Below, one piece after another: positions 9,923 to 20,655 of a stretch of DNA of 64,000 nucleotides. The stretch covers positions 1 through 64,000 of the forward strand of contig JAFFSR010000264.1 in assembly GCA_017163975.1 (NCBI GenBank). The letters are read 5' to 3'. The notes below the pieces were generated by a model. The model was not told the origin of the DNA and ran no database searches. It was given only the letters and a program-made list of their open reading frames with translations. Every line of letters begins with the position of its first letter. Positions within the stretch are counted from its first letter, which is position 1. A program made the translations under genes and the position numbers. The DNA comes from Anastatus disparis. Its lineage: Eukaryota > Arthropoda > Insecta > Hymenoptera > Eupelmidae.

Positions 9923-12871
9923 ATGACCAACTCAGAGAGAAAAAGTAGCGACAGCTGTTCCTCATCTGTAAGTGCTAGTGATACTGAAAGTACAGCTGGG
10001 AGTTCAGCACGATCTAATTCAAAATCTAGATCACGAAAAGTTTTGAGAAGTGAAAATCGATCGATAATTTCTCGCTCGAGATCAAGATCTAGTTCAAACT
10101 CCAGTTCTAGTTCAAACTCCAGTTTTAGTTCAAACTCCAGTTCCAGTTCAAGCTCCAGTTCTAGTTCAAGCTCCAGTTCTAGTTCAAGCTCCAGTTCTAG
10201 ATCTAGTTCACGATCTCGATCACGCTCAAGAGATGAAAAAGTAGAAAAAATTAGTTCAAAGGAAGAATCTGCAGTTGAAGATTTAGACGAATACGACGAA
10301 GAAGAACAGGAAGATTATGAAGATAATGACAGACTGCAAAAAAAGAAAAAGAAGAAGGGCGTTTATGATTTCATTATCCAAGAAGCTGAAGTAGATGATA
10401 AAGTTGAGGATGAGGAAGAATGGGAAGATGTAGAAGAAATTGGAATTGCTGAAAATGAAGCTGAGGAAGTTGGTCTTACCGCTAGAGAAATCGAAGGCAA
10501 AAGAAGAATACATCTATGGAAGTAAGTATCGTTTACTTGAATTTGAAAATTAAAATGTATTGAAATAAGTTATTTACTTGATATTAAAATCTATAAATTT
10601 ATTTTTTAGCTCGCAAAAAGAAGATGAAATTGTAGAATATTTAAAAATAAGTATGGAGATCAGGAATCAGCTATTGTTGATCGTTTTGCTGATGGAAATG
10701 AAGACATGAACGATCAAATATCACAACAAACTCTACTTCCTGATGTAAAAGATCCAAACTTGTGGATGGTAAAATGTCGCATTGGTGAAGAAAAAAGTAC
10801 AGCTTTATTATTGATGCGAAAGTATCTTACCTACTTATCTGCTGATAAACCATTATTAATCAAATCCGTGGTAGCACCTAAAGGAGCAAAAGGTTATATT
10901 TACATCGAAGCATATAGACAGCCTCATGTAAAAGCTGCTATAGAAAATGTTGGTAACTTGAAGATGGGACAATGGAATCAACAGATGGTACCAATTAAAG
11001 AAATGACCGATGTTCTTCGAGTTGTCAAAGAAAAGGTTGTATTACAAGCTAAACAATGGGTTAGATTAACGCGAGGCATTTTTAAAGATGATATTGCTCA
11101 AGTAAATTACGTTGATTTGACACGTAATCAAGTTCAGCTAAAATTATTGCCAAGAATTGATTACACGAGACCTAGAGGGACTTTGATAACAGCGAAGAGC
11201 AACTTTGAAGCCGCAAAAGGAAAAGGAAACAGATACCAGCTGCAAAACTTTTTTGATCCTGCAGCTATAAGAGCTATTGGTGGAGTAATTACTAATGATG
11301 GTGACTATTTAATATTTGAAAGAAACCGATACAGTAAAAAGGCTTTTTATACAAAAATTTCTTGATAAATACAATTGTATCTGAGGTGTGAAACCATCTC
11401 TCTCTGAATTACAACAATTCGAAGAAGCACCAGAAGATTTAGACCTTCACTTAAGTAATGCACCTACAAAAGGTGGTTCTGCAGGCACAGTTACGCATAC
11501 TTTTAAAACTGAAGACAACGTTATAGTTTGCGAAGGTGAATTGATAAATTTAAAAGGTCAAATTGTGGCAATCAATGGCAACACAATTATGGTAAAGCCA
11601 AAACATGAAGAGCTCAAGGAAGTGCTTGATTTCTCGGCGAGTGAATTAAAAAAATATTTTGTCCTGGAAATCATGTTAAGGTAAAAATTTTATCCAAATG
11701 TATACTTATAAATATTATATCGGTATACTTAAAAAATGATAATCTTAATTATTTTTTACAGGTGCTTTCAGGAAAACATGAAGGAGAAACAGGCCTAATT
11801 ATACACATTGCATCGAATCGTATTTCAATATTTTCTGATTTATCAATGCATACAATTGAAGTTTTATCCGATAATTTACAACAATGCACAGATACGGCCA
11901 CGGGTTTACATAACACAGGTCGTTTTGAATTGGTGATCTTGTTCAATTAGATCGACAAACTGTTGGCGTTATCGTACGTTTAGACCGCGATAAATCTCAT
12001 GTACTTTCAATGCATGCTAAAGTCGTGGAAGCGAAACCACAAAGCTTGGAAAAAAGAAGAGTAAATCCGAATACGACAGCCTTAGATTCTCAACAAAGCA
12101 CTATACAAAGAAAAGATAAAGTCAAGGTTATCTGCGGTCCTTATTCTGGCCGTGAAGGTGTCATTAAATACTTGTATCGCAGTTTCGCTTTTCTACACTC
12201 TCGCACATTTATTGAGAACGGCGGTATTTTTGTATGTAAAACTAGACATCTACAGCTTTTTGGAGTTAACAAGATAAATGTGACGTTACCAAAGAAAAAT
12301 ACTAATATATCAAGTGTTACATCACTATGTTTTGCTTCGCCAATGCACCCAAGTGGTTCTGGCAGTCGTGGTGTCAGCAGAGGTAATAATAGAGGATGGA
12401 GTAGCAATAGAGAGTGGACTAGAGGAGGAAAAGGAGGAGCTAAACGTGATCGACAAATTATTGGATCTACAATCAAAATTACTGGTGGACCATATAAAGG
12501 CAATGTAGGCATCGTCAAAGATGAAATTGAAGAAACAGTTAGAGTTGAACTGCATTCTACTTGTCAAACAATTCTTGTCTCTAGATCACATATTCTAAAC
12601 GGCAATGCATCGACTGACGTTGATAAATTCAGTATTCGCGATAAAACACCTGCTTACATAGCCGGCTATCAAACACCAATGTATCAAGGTAAAAGATAAA
12701 ATTTTTTACAAAAATATTTTGCAATTAAGTATTTTATTGAACAATAATGAATTAATTAATAATCTTTTTTTTACAGATGGATCACGGACACCTCTTCTTG
12801 GTTCAATGACACCATGTTATGGTGTTTCTCAAACTTCTTATCAATCTGATGCTTGGGATCCAAAAGCTTAA
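9923..12871 (+). CDS. Spt5-like: SPT5-like transcription elongation factor paralogue (four coding exons, frameshifted as assembled)
   Basis: SPT5, with SPT4, forms DSIF, which clamps RNA polymerase II. Exons are 9923-10521, 10610-11680, 11762-12688 and 12777-12871, all with GT-AG introns. Visible in order: a Ser-rich/RS and acidic N-terminus (about residues 1-180), the NGN domain (DPNLWMVKCRIGEE to QMVPIKEMTD), KOW1 (WVRLTRGIFKDDIAQV), KOW2-3 (VCEGELINLKG; VLSGKHEGETGLI), KOW4 (VKVICGPYSGREGV), an RG-rich linker and KOW5 (IKITGGPYKGNVGIVKDE). A few TP motifs and a stop follow. Frame slips are needed near 10650, 11362, 11384, 11661 and 11933, plus a compensating pair near 11215/11253; all lie at homopolymers. 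Correcting them gives about 898 aa against roughly 1050 or more for insect SPT5; KOW6-7 and the CTR are missing. Either a truncated paralogue in poorly polished sequence or a young pseudogene. Confidence 0.85.
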
Positions 12872-12929
12872 AAAATTTAGCGATGATTATTATCTTTGTA
12901 TTTATGGTAATCATAGAAATGTAATTTTT

Positions 12930-12935
12930 AATAAA
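12930..12935 (+). terminator. Poly(A) signal of the SPT5-like gene
   Basis: AATAAA about 60 bp after the stop, in a TTTTTAATAAATATTTT context that recurs 3' of the small SPT5-derived gene (24726). Confidence 0.6.
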
Positions 12936-12939
12936 TATT

Positions 12940-14100
12940 TTTATAAACAAACTTATAACTTCTTATATAATATTTTCTCCTTATCCTTTTCGTGAAATCA
13001 GTTGCAGGCTTAAGTTGTAGTTATGAATAATAAAGAAGTCATTAAAGTTTCACACTATTTATAAATCAAAGTTATCGTGAGGTATTATACAAAAAATTAT
13101 TTTAAATAAATTATACAATAAATATATTACATTAATATTTAAAGAACAAATCAAGTTTCAGCCACTTTATCTAACCAATAGGGTAAAGTTGCTAAAAGTT
13201 TAAAATAGATACTATTGAGGTTTCAATGAATAAATAAAAAAAATAAATTGGTCTATAAGTTGTGACCATGTATCCGAGTCGACGTCGCATCAATACCCGA
13301 ACTCGTCAAAATTTATTTAATTGATTTTCAAGAAAATTAAGAAATTACAGAGGGAATTTGCCGAGACTCCCTCACGCTCGGGAAATGCGGGTATTTTCAA
13401 TAGTTATTTAAGTATCTTGGGAAGGAGTCACTTGATTCTGTCGAGGGATATTTGTAGTGAGATTGGATAGAAAGGACCGATAGAGACTGTTCTATTCCCC
13501 TCTCACTAAAATAATCCGAGACATATCAAAATGACTCTTGGCCATGGTGCATAAACAATTTTTCGGCTTTGGTGTCCGTATCCGGGCTTTAATCGTATAA
13601 AAATTTCATAAACTTGAAAAATTATTGATTACTTCGGACTATTAAAAATTGCAGAAATTATATGAACTTAGCAACTATTTATTAAATATATAAAAAATTT
13701 TATAAACTTGAAAAATTATATAAATAAAATTAGAAGTGAGAAAAATTATACATAAGTTCATTTATTTTACTATCCTTATCATCATCACTTTCACTATCAC
13801 TTGTGTAATTTTTATTTTTAATTAATAACATGAACATAATTGAAAAGTAAAATAAAATTTTTATGTACAGAACGGCGAGTTCTAAGAGCGAATGATTTCT
13901 GTTCTTACTGCTGCTGCTATCGGCACGTCGATACATATTTATTTTGAGATTTATTTTCAATGATATGTGACTCATTAGTTGGTGAGAATGAGAGCTCTGT
14001 TTTTCTTTCTTTTTCTTTCTTTTTCTTTATTGTTGCTGCAGTCATTAATGTGTGTAACGCTTGCGTATCTGTGCAGAGGGGAAATTCTAGCATTATCTCT
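12940..14100. other. Intergenic, no gene seen
   Basis: The first 150 bp are homologous to the 3' flank at 24730-24880. The segment 13257-13590 is less AT-rich but has no sustained ORF or recognised element. A TTTCTTTC microsatellite lies near 14000-14030. Confidence 0.5.
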
Positions 14101-14129
14101 TCTTTTTCTTTCTGTGGTACTTTTTCTGT

Positions 14130-14280
14130 AGCTTGAATGTTTGGGGCTTGGACCTCCTCGACTTTTTCACGATGATTATGGCGGAGGAGGAATGATTATA
14201 GCCGAGGAGCGAATGAATATAGTCGGGGAGCGAGTGATTATAGTCGAGGAGCGGTTCGCCAACGGAATCAATCTTTTTAC
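14130..14280 (+). pseudogene. Relic of an RG-repeat coding segment
   Basis: Three 21-bp units (about 14192-14254) read in one frame as Tyr-Ser-Arg-Gly-Ala with Asp/Asn-Glu spacers. They are preceded, in a frame one base off, by a stretch with DDYGGGG. This resembles the RG/RGG tails of RNA-binding proteins. A 1-nt deletion in a GGAGGAGGAATG run separates the frames. It ends at the TTAA MITE at 14346. Parent gene not identified. Confidence 0.35.
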
Positions 14281-14345
14281 ATATTTAGCGTGCTCAATAC
14301 ATGAAAGCACGGTTACGGGCACCTCAGCCGAATAATTATATATAT

Positions 14346-14889
14346 TTAAGGAGACGTACAGCGGACACTACACCTGTACTCATAAATATTAACTTTCTTT
14401 TCATTTCATTGCTTGATTTCCAGAGAAGAAATGCATTAGCTTGTAGTGTGTTCAGTGATGATTATTTAGTTATATTTTCAAATAAATTCATTCATTAGTT
14501 TTTAAGATATTCGGATTTTTGGTACAAAATCGAAAACTTTTAATACATAATATTGGAACCTAAAATTCTGAATAACTGATTGAATTTTTTTTGAAAATTT
14601 AACTGTATAATCTTCATAGTACACTCGACGGTAACATATTCGATTCCGTTTTTTTTTCTTTGATTTTAAAATCACATAACCTCATTGGATAATTCCATTA
14701 GTTTTTTCATTTTCATTTTATTTTCATTGGAGAATTTTTAAATCAAAGAAAAGAACGGCAATGAATGTCTTTCCGTCGAGTGTAGATACTACAAGTTAAT
14801 GCATTTCTTTGTTGAAAATTTTGCAATAAAATGTGAAGATCCTCATTATTTATGAGTACAGGTGTAGTGTCTATTTTACATTTCCTTAA
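14346..14889. mobile_element. TTAA-flanked MITE, family 1, with nested insertion
   Basis: Termini GGACACTACACCTGTACTCA and TGAGTACAGGTGTAGTGTC are bounded by TTAA. The interior matches 9296-9603 on both sides of a 165-bp nested element (14622-14786), which accounts for most of its extra length. Confidence 0.85.
14622..14786. mobile_element. Nested MITE with CACTCGACGG termini
   Basis: TIRs of about 45 bp: TACACTCGACGGTAACATAT and, at the other end, ATGTCTTTCCGTCGAGTGTA. The uninterrupted family-1 copy at 9490-9510 reads CTTCATTGTACATACGAC, so the insertion occurred at a TA. That target fits a Tc1/mariner-type MITE. Confidence 0.8.
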
Positions 14890-15109
14890 TTTACACTCTA
14901 CTTTTTTGTGCACTAATAAAGAAATGGGATATTCAAATAAATACGAGTTTGATTTTTTTAATGAACAAATAAATAAATTAACTTAATTTTTGTTAGTCAA
15001 AAAAAAATAACTCTTTTAATTTATTTTAACGAACGTCACGGCATGCCGAAAAAAGGGCGTTGCAATGTTGTTAAAATGGAATATTTGAAAAGTTGCTTAA
15101 CCTTTTAAG

Positions 15110-15239
15110 GACGGGACTGGTCGATATATCGACCACTCAAGTATCATAATATTTTTGAGTGTTTTAACATAATATTATCCTCAAAATCACTCAAAAATAT
15201 TATGATACTTAAGTGGTCGATATATCGACCAGTCCCGTC
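15110..15239. repeat. Near-perfect palindrome with ~52-bp arms
   Basis: GACGGGACTGGTCGATATAT starts the left arm and ATATATCGACCAGTCCCGTC ends the right arm, with about one mismatch and a loop of about 26 bp. The arms contain their own palindrome, GTCGATATATCGAC. Probably a short MITE; extruded, it would form a long hairpin. Confidence 0.9.
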
Positions 15240-17120
15240 AAAATTGATACGTTTTAAAATCTACAGTAATTTCGTAGAATATTGTGTCCGATATTTTTCA
15301 AAAATTGAAGTGAAAAGGATTACATGTTTTCCTATTCATTTGTTATTCATAGAAACGTAATTTTTCATTTATTTATTTCCTATTTTCTTAAAAACGAAAA
15401 ACTTTGCAATCACATCCATATTTGATTATTAAAGTTGTAATGATTTTTATCAAAGATATAAAATATTCAATTCAATTAAATGTTTTTATTTACGGTAAAA
15501 ATTATTAGTTTAGTATTTTTTTATCAAAAATTTTGTAAATTTGTCTGTTTAGATACATACATATCCATACCCATGTGTATAAAATGACACAAGCTATTAA
15601 AATTTTTGTTTGTTTGCTTGCATAAATATATATTACTAATAATCCTCCGTTTTACGCTATTTTAATAAATAAAAGCCCAATATTAGGATATTAAGTGTAT
15701 TCAAATAGTTAACTCCGTAGGTAACCACAAATTTAGGAACATGGAGGGTAAACTGGGTCATTAATGTCTTGTTGATGATTTCTTTATGAAAATTCAGGTA
15801 AAAAAATCTGAAAAAATTCTGGTATACTCATTTTTGCACCAACATTATATTTATTTAATGATTCATAGTAAACGAAACTGTTAATTTTTATTTCCAGAGA
15901 TATTTGACTTGGAAATTTGTCTTGTATCATTAATGACCTAAGTTACCTACGGAGGGCTAATTCAAATTCTATAAAATACTTGAATTAATATAAAAGCATG
16001 GCTTTATGTAGGAGGCGCTCACAAAACTTTTACTTCATGTAAATTTTTTCAAAATTTGTAAATAGTTATTATTAAAAATATTTAATATTATTTTATTAAA
16101 TTGAAAATTTGTTTTCCAATAATAAAATTCAGAAAGAAACTGTATGTAATTTAAAACTTAAATATTTATAATATTTTAAAAATTTTCAAATGACATAATA
16201 GAAAATAACTATTATGCAAGTATTACCGTTAACTTTATGAATACTTTTCGATTTTAATGATTGCTTTGAAAAGAATAGTTTGTAAATACTTTTTCAATCC
16301 TTCTTATGTTCTCAAAAAAATGTAGCGAAGAATTATTTTTAAAACAATATTTTAAATGAAAGTTTTTTGTAAAGATTAGATTGTTTTTAATTACAGTTGA
16401 AAATTTTATTAACTTTATAACGATAAGTATATCAGTAAATTATGTATGAAACAATAATATTCTTGAAAACATAATAACGTTGTTGAATTCCATATGGAAA
16501 ATTTTTTGAGCGTTTAAAGGTAGTTTTTTACAAAATAATAAAAAGCAAAAGAATGAAATAGAATAATTAAAATATAAATATTAATATAATTGTATGGTAG
16601 GTTATTGATTAAATAAACACAATTAACAGCGAAAATTAAATTTGCAGCTTATCGATAATGCATTTTCTCATGGATACACAGCTGTTTTATTTTATGCATT
16701 TAAATTTCTAATATATTTTTGTTCAAAGAAATTTTATTTGAATTCAAACGTACATTCCCAAAGAAATAAACAAAATGAATTTTTTCTTTAAAGCTAATAC
16801 AGACCACTGATGTTTTAAATAAATTATTAAATTTTGAGAAGATTATAATACAACATAGATGACTTAAGTTGGTTTACTTAATTTAAGTATTTTTCAAAGA
16901 TTAGCACTTTTTCAAATACAATAATTTAACCTTATTGCAAACATTCGTAAATTAAAAAAAAATTATTTTATAGCACTGCGTGATTTAAATCCGCGCTTAA
17001 ATCCCGCTGAGCCGAGAGTTGAACGATAAATTTTTACGCTGTTCAATAATGAATATGATGCTGAATTCACTTAAAACACGCACTTATAATAAGCGATATC
17101 TTGAGATCTGGATTATTTTT
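15240..17120. other. Intergenic, AT-rich, no gene seen
   Basis: Apart from the inverted-repeat element at 15707-15962, no ORF above background or recognised motif was found. Confidence 0.6.
15707..15962. mobile_element. Inverted-repeat element, CTCCGTAGGTAAC termini
   Basis: TTAACTCCGTAGGTAAC at the left is mirrored by GTTACCTACGGAGGGCTAA at the right. A second inner pair is GTCATTAATG / CATTAATGAC. About 255 bp, no ORF; MITE-like. Confidence 0.6.
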
Positions 17121-17127
17121 AAAAGTT

Positions 17128-17284
17128 CCCTGGTGGAAATTGAAACGTTTTTTTTACCATTTTTTGGCCAGTAGAAATGGAAACGCTTTTTTTAACATTT
17201 ATTGGCCATTCATTTGGCATTTTTATTACTAATAACCTCAAATTTTTACACACACCATTTTTAATGCTCATATTTCTACCAGGG
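17128..17284. mobile_element. Short MITE with CCCTGGTGGAAAT termini
   Basis: CCCTGGTGGAAAT is mirrored by ATTTCTACCAGGG, 157 bp outer distance. Internally there are two tandem GGAAACG(C)TTTTTTT..TTGGCCA units. Confidence 0.6.
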
Positions 17285-17614
17285 TTTATTCATCGATAAT
17301 AATAAAGTGTAGATTATTGCAACTCTTTTATATCGATATTTTTCAAAATAAATAACAATTATAAGCGTGTAAAATACGTGTAAAACCAAAGTTAATATCA
17401 GTGTAACGTATGAAGCGAAAAGGTAGTCATTTCGACGCTCTAAGACTCCATCGCGTCTGTGATTCCCCTAAACGCAACTGCTAATACAATACATAAGTTA
17501 CCAATTGTCGCTCCTACGGCCCTAATACATATATGAAAGGAAATTTAGATTTTTGTTATTACAGAATTAATTTCAACAGTTTGACATAATGTTATTTCAT
17601 GTTTTATATAATAT

Positions 17615-17965
17615 TTTTAGTTTTTTTTTCTATTTATTATTCATGAAGTGCTTAAATTTTTTTTTTTTTTCAGTTTTCGCTTTTTTTTTACGATTTATCA
17701 TTCGTAGAATGTCTAGTTTCGCTAGTATATAGAATTCGTTTTTTTAATGAATTATCATTCGTGGAGTGCATAGCCTTTGTTTATTATTGAATTTTGAAAG
17801 TATAGATATAGTGCGGCGGATTTAAATCACTCGAGCTATAAAATAGTATACGATACTCGCAACTAAATTCACCTATTATTACACGGCGTTTAGGACCCTC
17901 GCTGACGCTCGGACCCTAACCTCGCCGTGTAATAATAGGTGATTTAAGTCGCCCGTATCGTAATA
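17615..17965. repeat. Dispersed repeat copy 2 with terminal hairpin
   Basis: Tandem ATTTATCATTCGTAGAATG / ATTATCATTCGTGGAGTGC units are followed by TATAAAATAGTATACGATAC. An inverted pair, CACCTATTATTACACGGCG / CGCCGTGTAATAATAGGTG, surrounds a GC-rich 34-bp loop. Related to 4400-4700 and 59925-60155. Confidence 0.75.
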
Positions 17966-18385
17966 TACTATTATTTACTTTTTTATTTAATTTTAAACTA
18001 TAAAAAAGCGTTCAAAGGAAGGTATATTTTTATTGTTTGATAGAATTTTGACATTTCTATATGAAGTCATTTTTATCTTTTTTATCCATCGATTTTTAAA
18101 GCTTATTTATTTTTTAACATTCTTTAATAATAAATTTTTTTAATTCGTTATCATAAAAAATAAGATTTCATACAAATTTATTAAGAAAGACTGAAATTTT
18201 CATAGTAAACATTTGTACAGCAATAATTTTATCGATCGAGTATAAGTATTATCCAACTGTACTAAATTTAAAAGTTGCTCATAATTGAACTTTTATGGTT
18301 TGAATTTATAAAGAATATAATTTCGCAACTTTTTTGTGTTGGAATCATGTTACAATTTTTTTTAATTTTCAAATTATTTATTGTA

Positions 18386-18590
18386 GGGTTCGGTGGCATA
18401 GTGGCTAAGGCGCGGGACTTGTATTCTCGCTGGCGCGAGATCGATTGCTGGTCCCCGTCTGGCTGCTTTTTCACTGACTCTGCCGTGGGTTAACAACATG
18501 TTAAATAATACATCAACTGTATTGTCTTTAATTGTATACGTAAATTGTTATTGGGCAGAAAATGTCCGTTTAGTAATAAAAAAAAATTAT
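18386..18590 (+). mobile_element. tRNA-derived SINE
   Basis: The head has a tRNA-like A-box region (TGGCATAGTGGCTAAGGCGC) and a degenerate B-box (GATCGATTGCTGG). A non-tRNA body and an A-rich 3' tail near 18580 follow. It interrupts the left arm of the foldback, whose right arm has no counterpart. Confidence 0.6.
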
Positions 18591-18773
18591 AATTAAAAAA
18601 TTAAAATATATATTAGCTAATATTTTTTCTAATATATTAGTCAAAAACACGATTTTTTGAAATTCATTATTTCAATGCTTTTTTCACTTGAACTCTTTAC
18701 GGTTTTTTTTCTTGTTAAATGTTTAAACGTAAAAATTTTTTTTTTTAGGGGTGTGCTCCGAAATTGCTGACAG

Positions 18774-19204
18774 TACTGGCCAGTAACACAAGTGGCAACC
18801 GCGCAATAAATTTCAGCGGTTTATTTGAATCAACAAATTCAATTCATAAAATTTAATTATGTTATTGTAATAAAATTATTAAAAAAAATATTGTTTTATT
18901 AGATTATTAATTATTATTATTTTACTTTATTATTTTTTATTTTTATTTTAGAGTTTAATTTATAGTGAGCTGTTGAGTTACATCAGTAGAGCATATGCAA
19001 ATAAAAATCAGCTGATTATCGAGTTGATGATCGAATTAAAGAAAATTTGTTTAAGTAATATAATAAAATATATTAAATAGTATAATCAATCATAATATAT
19101 GATAATGCAATTAAATTTTATGAATTAAATATTTTAATTAAATTCGTTGATTTAAATAGACCGCTAAAATTTATTGCGCGGTTGCCATTTGTATTACTGG
19201 CCAG
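18774..19204. repeat. Inverted repeat with GGCAACCGCGCAATAAATTT arms
   Basis: Arms of about 95 bp (18774-18865 and 19107-19204) around AT-rich DNA, ending in TACTGGCCAG-type sequence. Confidence 0.8.
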
Positions 19205-19214
19205 GGGGGGGGGG

Positions 19215-20263
19215 GGTCCAATATATAGAATGTTCATCTAAAATTTGCGTCAAAAATACGAATTTCATTTATTCGAACAATTATTCCGAAATTTCGAAGT
19301 TCAAATTTAAGAAAATTCATCAAATAGAAACGTGTAAACTACAAATGCCCAATCAACCGAAGTTAGATTATTAGAATATTATTTATTCGACATTAATAAT
19401 AAGTCAACTATTTCGAAATTACAACTGCACCAATAAATTTATTTAACCAAAAACTACTAAGTTTAAAACATCAGCAATGGATAAATCAGTGATTTTCGAT
19501 TAAATAAATTTCTATTTTATTTTTATGTTTATTAGTACAGTTGTAATTTCGAAATAATAGACTCATCTTTAGCGTCGAATAAATAATATTCTAATAATCT
19601 AACTTCGTTTGATTGGGCATTTGTAGTTTACACGTTTCAATTTTATGAATTTTCTTAAATTTGAATTTCAAAATTATAAAATAATGGTTCGAATAAATAG
19701 AATTCATAATTTGACGCAAATGTGAAATGAACATTCTAAATATGGGTGGAGTTCGATTTTTCGAAAGACCGATATTTTTTTGTGCTTAACGTAGAATCTC
19801 AAAATTTAGAATGATGCTATTGATAACATTCATTTAAATTATTTAGAAATCTCATTTTCAATTCATGGCTGCAATCAAAATTTATTTATTCGAATAAATT
19901 ATAATTGATATTTAGAATCGTAACATGTACATAGAGCACCATATAATTATAAAATATTTCGAAATTTCTAATAAAATCTTTTGACAAGTATTGAAAGAAT
20001 ATACAAAAATATACTTTTGAAAATTCTATTAGAAATTTCGAAATATCTAATCATAATAATACTTGTTACTATTCTAAATATCAATTATAATTTATTCGAA
20101 TGAATAAATTTCGATAACAGCTATGAATCGAAAACGAAATTTCTAAATAATTTAAATGAATGTTATCAATAGCATCATTCTAAATTTTGAGATTCTACGT
20201 TAAGCACAAAAAAATATCGGTTTTTCGAAAATTCGAAACCCACCCCTAAATATTGGACCCCCT
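19215..20263. repeat. Twin foldbacks side by side
   Basis: A first foldback (19215-19744, centred about 19480) is followed directly by a second (19744-20246, centred about 19995). The outer tips GGTCCAATAT and ATATTGGACC also pair, so the whole block folds as a cruciform-like unit. Arms are AT-rich with TTCGAA-type motifs; no ORF. Confidence 0.75.
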
Positions 20264-20583
20264 CCCAGTACTGTCATCCATTTCGAACAGACCCTGAATG
20301 TTTTGACTTAAACATTTTTTATCCATTCTGCAATATCTTCCGCGAGTTTTAGGCAGGAAACGAAAACCTAAAATTTATTTATTTACAAATGGCGAATTTT
20401 TAAACAAATAAAACATAATCAGGAACTGTTATCTTTAAAGACAAAAGTTAAGTGACGAACTTTTGAAAATGGCAAATCTGCTAATAAAGTATTCAAATAT
20501 AATAGTTAAAGAAGGTTTTGGGAAGTTTCAGATCTTTAACTATTATAGTTGTTAAATGAGAGCATCTTTAGATTTTACAACTA

Positions 20584-20655
20584 ACGCGCGCAGGCCGCGA
20601 AGTCGGGGAGTAAGTGGCGGCACGACGGAAAGCTGACTTCGCGGTCCGCGCACGT
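20584..20655. repeat. GC-rich hairpin core of foldback
   Basis: ACGCGCGCAGGCCGCGAAGTC pairs with GACTTCGCGGTCCGCGCACGT around a GC-rich loop. It is strikingly GC-rich against its surroundings. Confidence 0.8.

Larger units (their letters stand above)
6101..10230. repeat. Right arm of giant inverted repeat
   Basis: This is the inverted counterpart of 1-4152. It contains, from the inside outward, AT-rich DNA, a two-copy 37-bp tandem repeat, the 7900-8635 inner inverted-repeat element, the 89-bp tandem promoter repeat, the 5'UTR exon, a TTAA-flanked MITE and the start of the SPT5-like coding exon. The homology ends inside the Ser-repeat part of the exon only because the left arm is truncated by the window start. 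Confidence 0.93.
18747..20294. mobile_element. Nested foldback inserted in the composite element
   Basis: The outer ends GGGTGTGCTCCGAAATTG.. and ..CATTTCGAACAGACCC form an imperfect inverted pair that includes CTGACAGTACTGG / CCAGTACTGTCAT. The flanking host arm resumes on either side (TAAATGTTTAAACG and TGAATGTTTTGACTTAAAC). Inside are three separate foldbacks: 18774-19204, 19215-19744 and 19744-20246. Confidence 0.7.

Noticed and set aside
9923..10230. Treating the Ser-codon repeat as a non-coding minisatellite
   Set aside because: It is in frame, flanked by RS and acidic coding sequence with a proper donor, so it is coding low complexity.
10283..10513. Minus-strand ORF rich in Phe/Ile
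   Set aside because: Antisense shadow of the acidic SPT5-like exon.
12141..12518. 125-aa minus-strand ORF
   Set aside because: Antisense of SPT5-like exon 3; the plus strand matches KOW4-KOW5.
18268..18493. Overlapping ORFs on both strands
   Set aside because: They span foldback arm and SINE head; chance ORFs.
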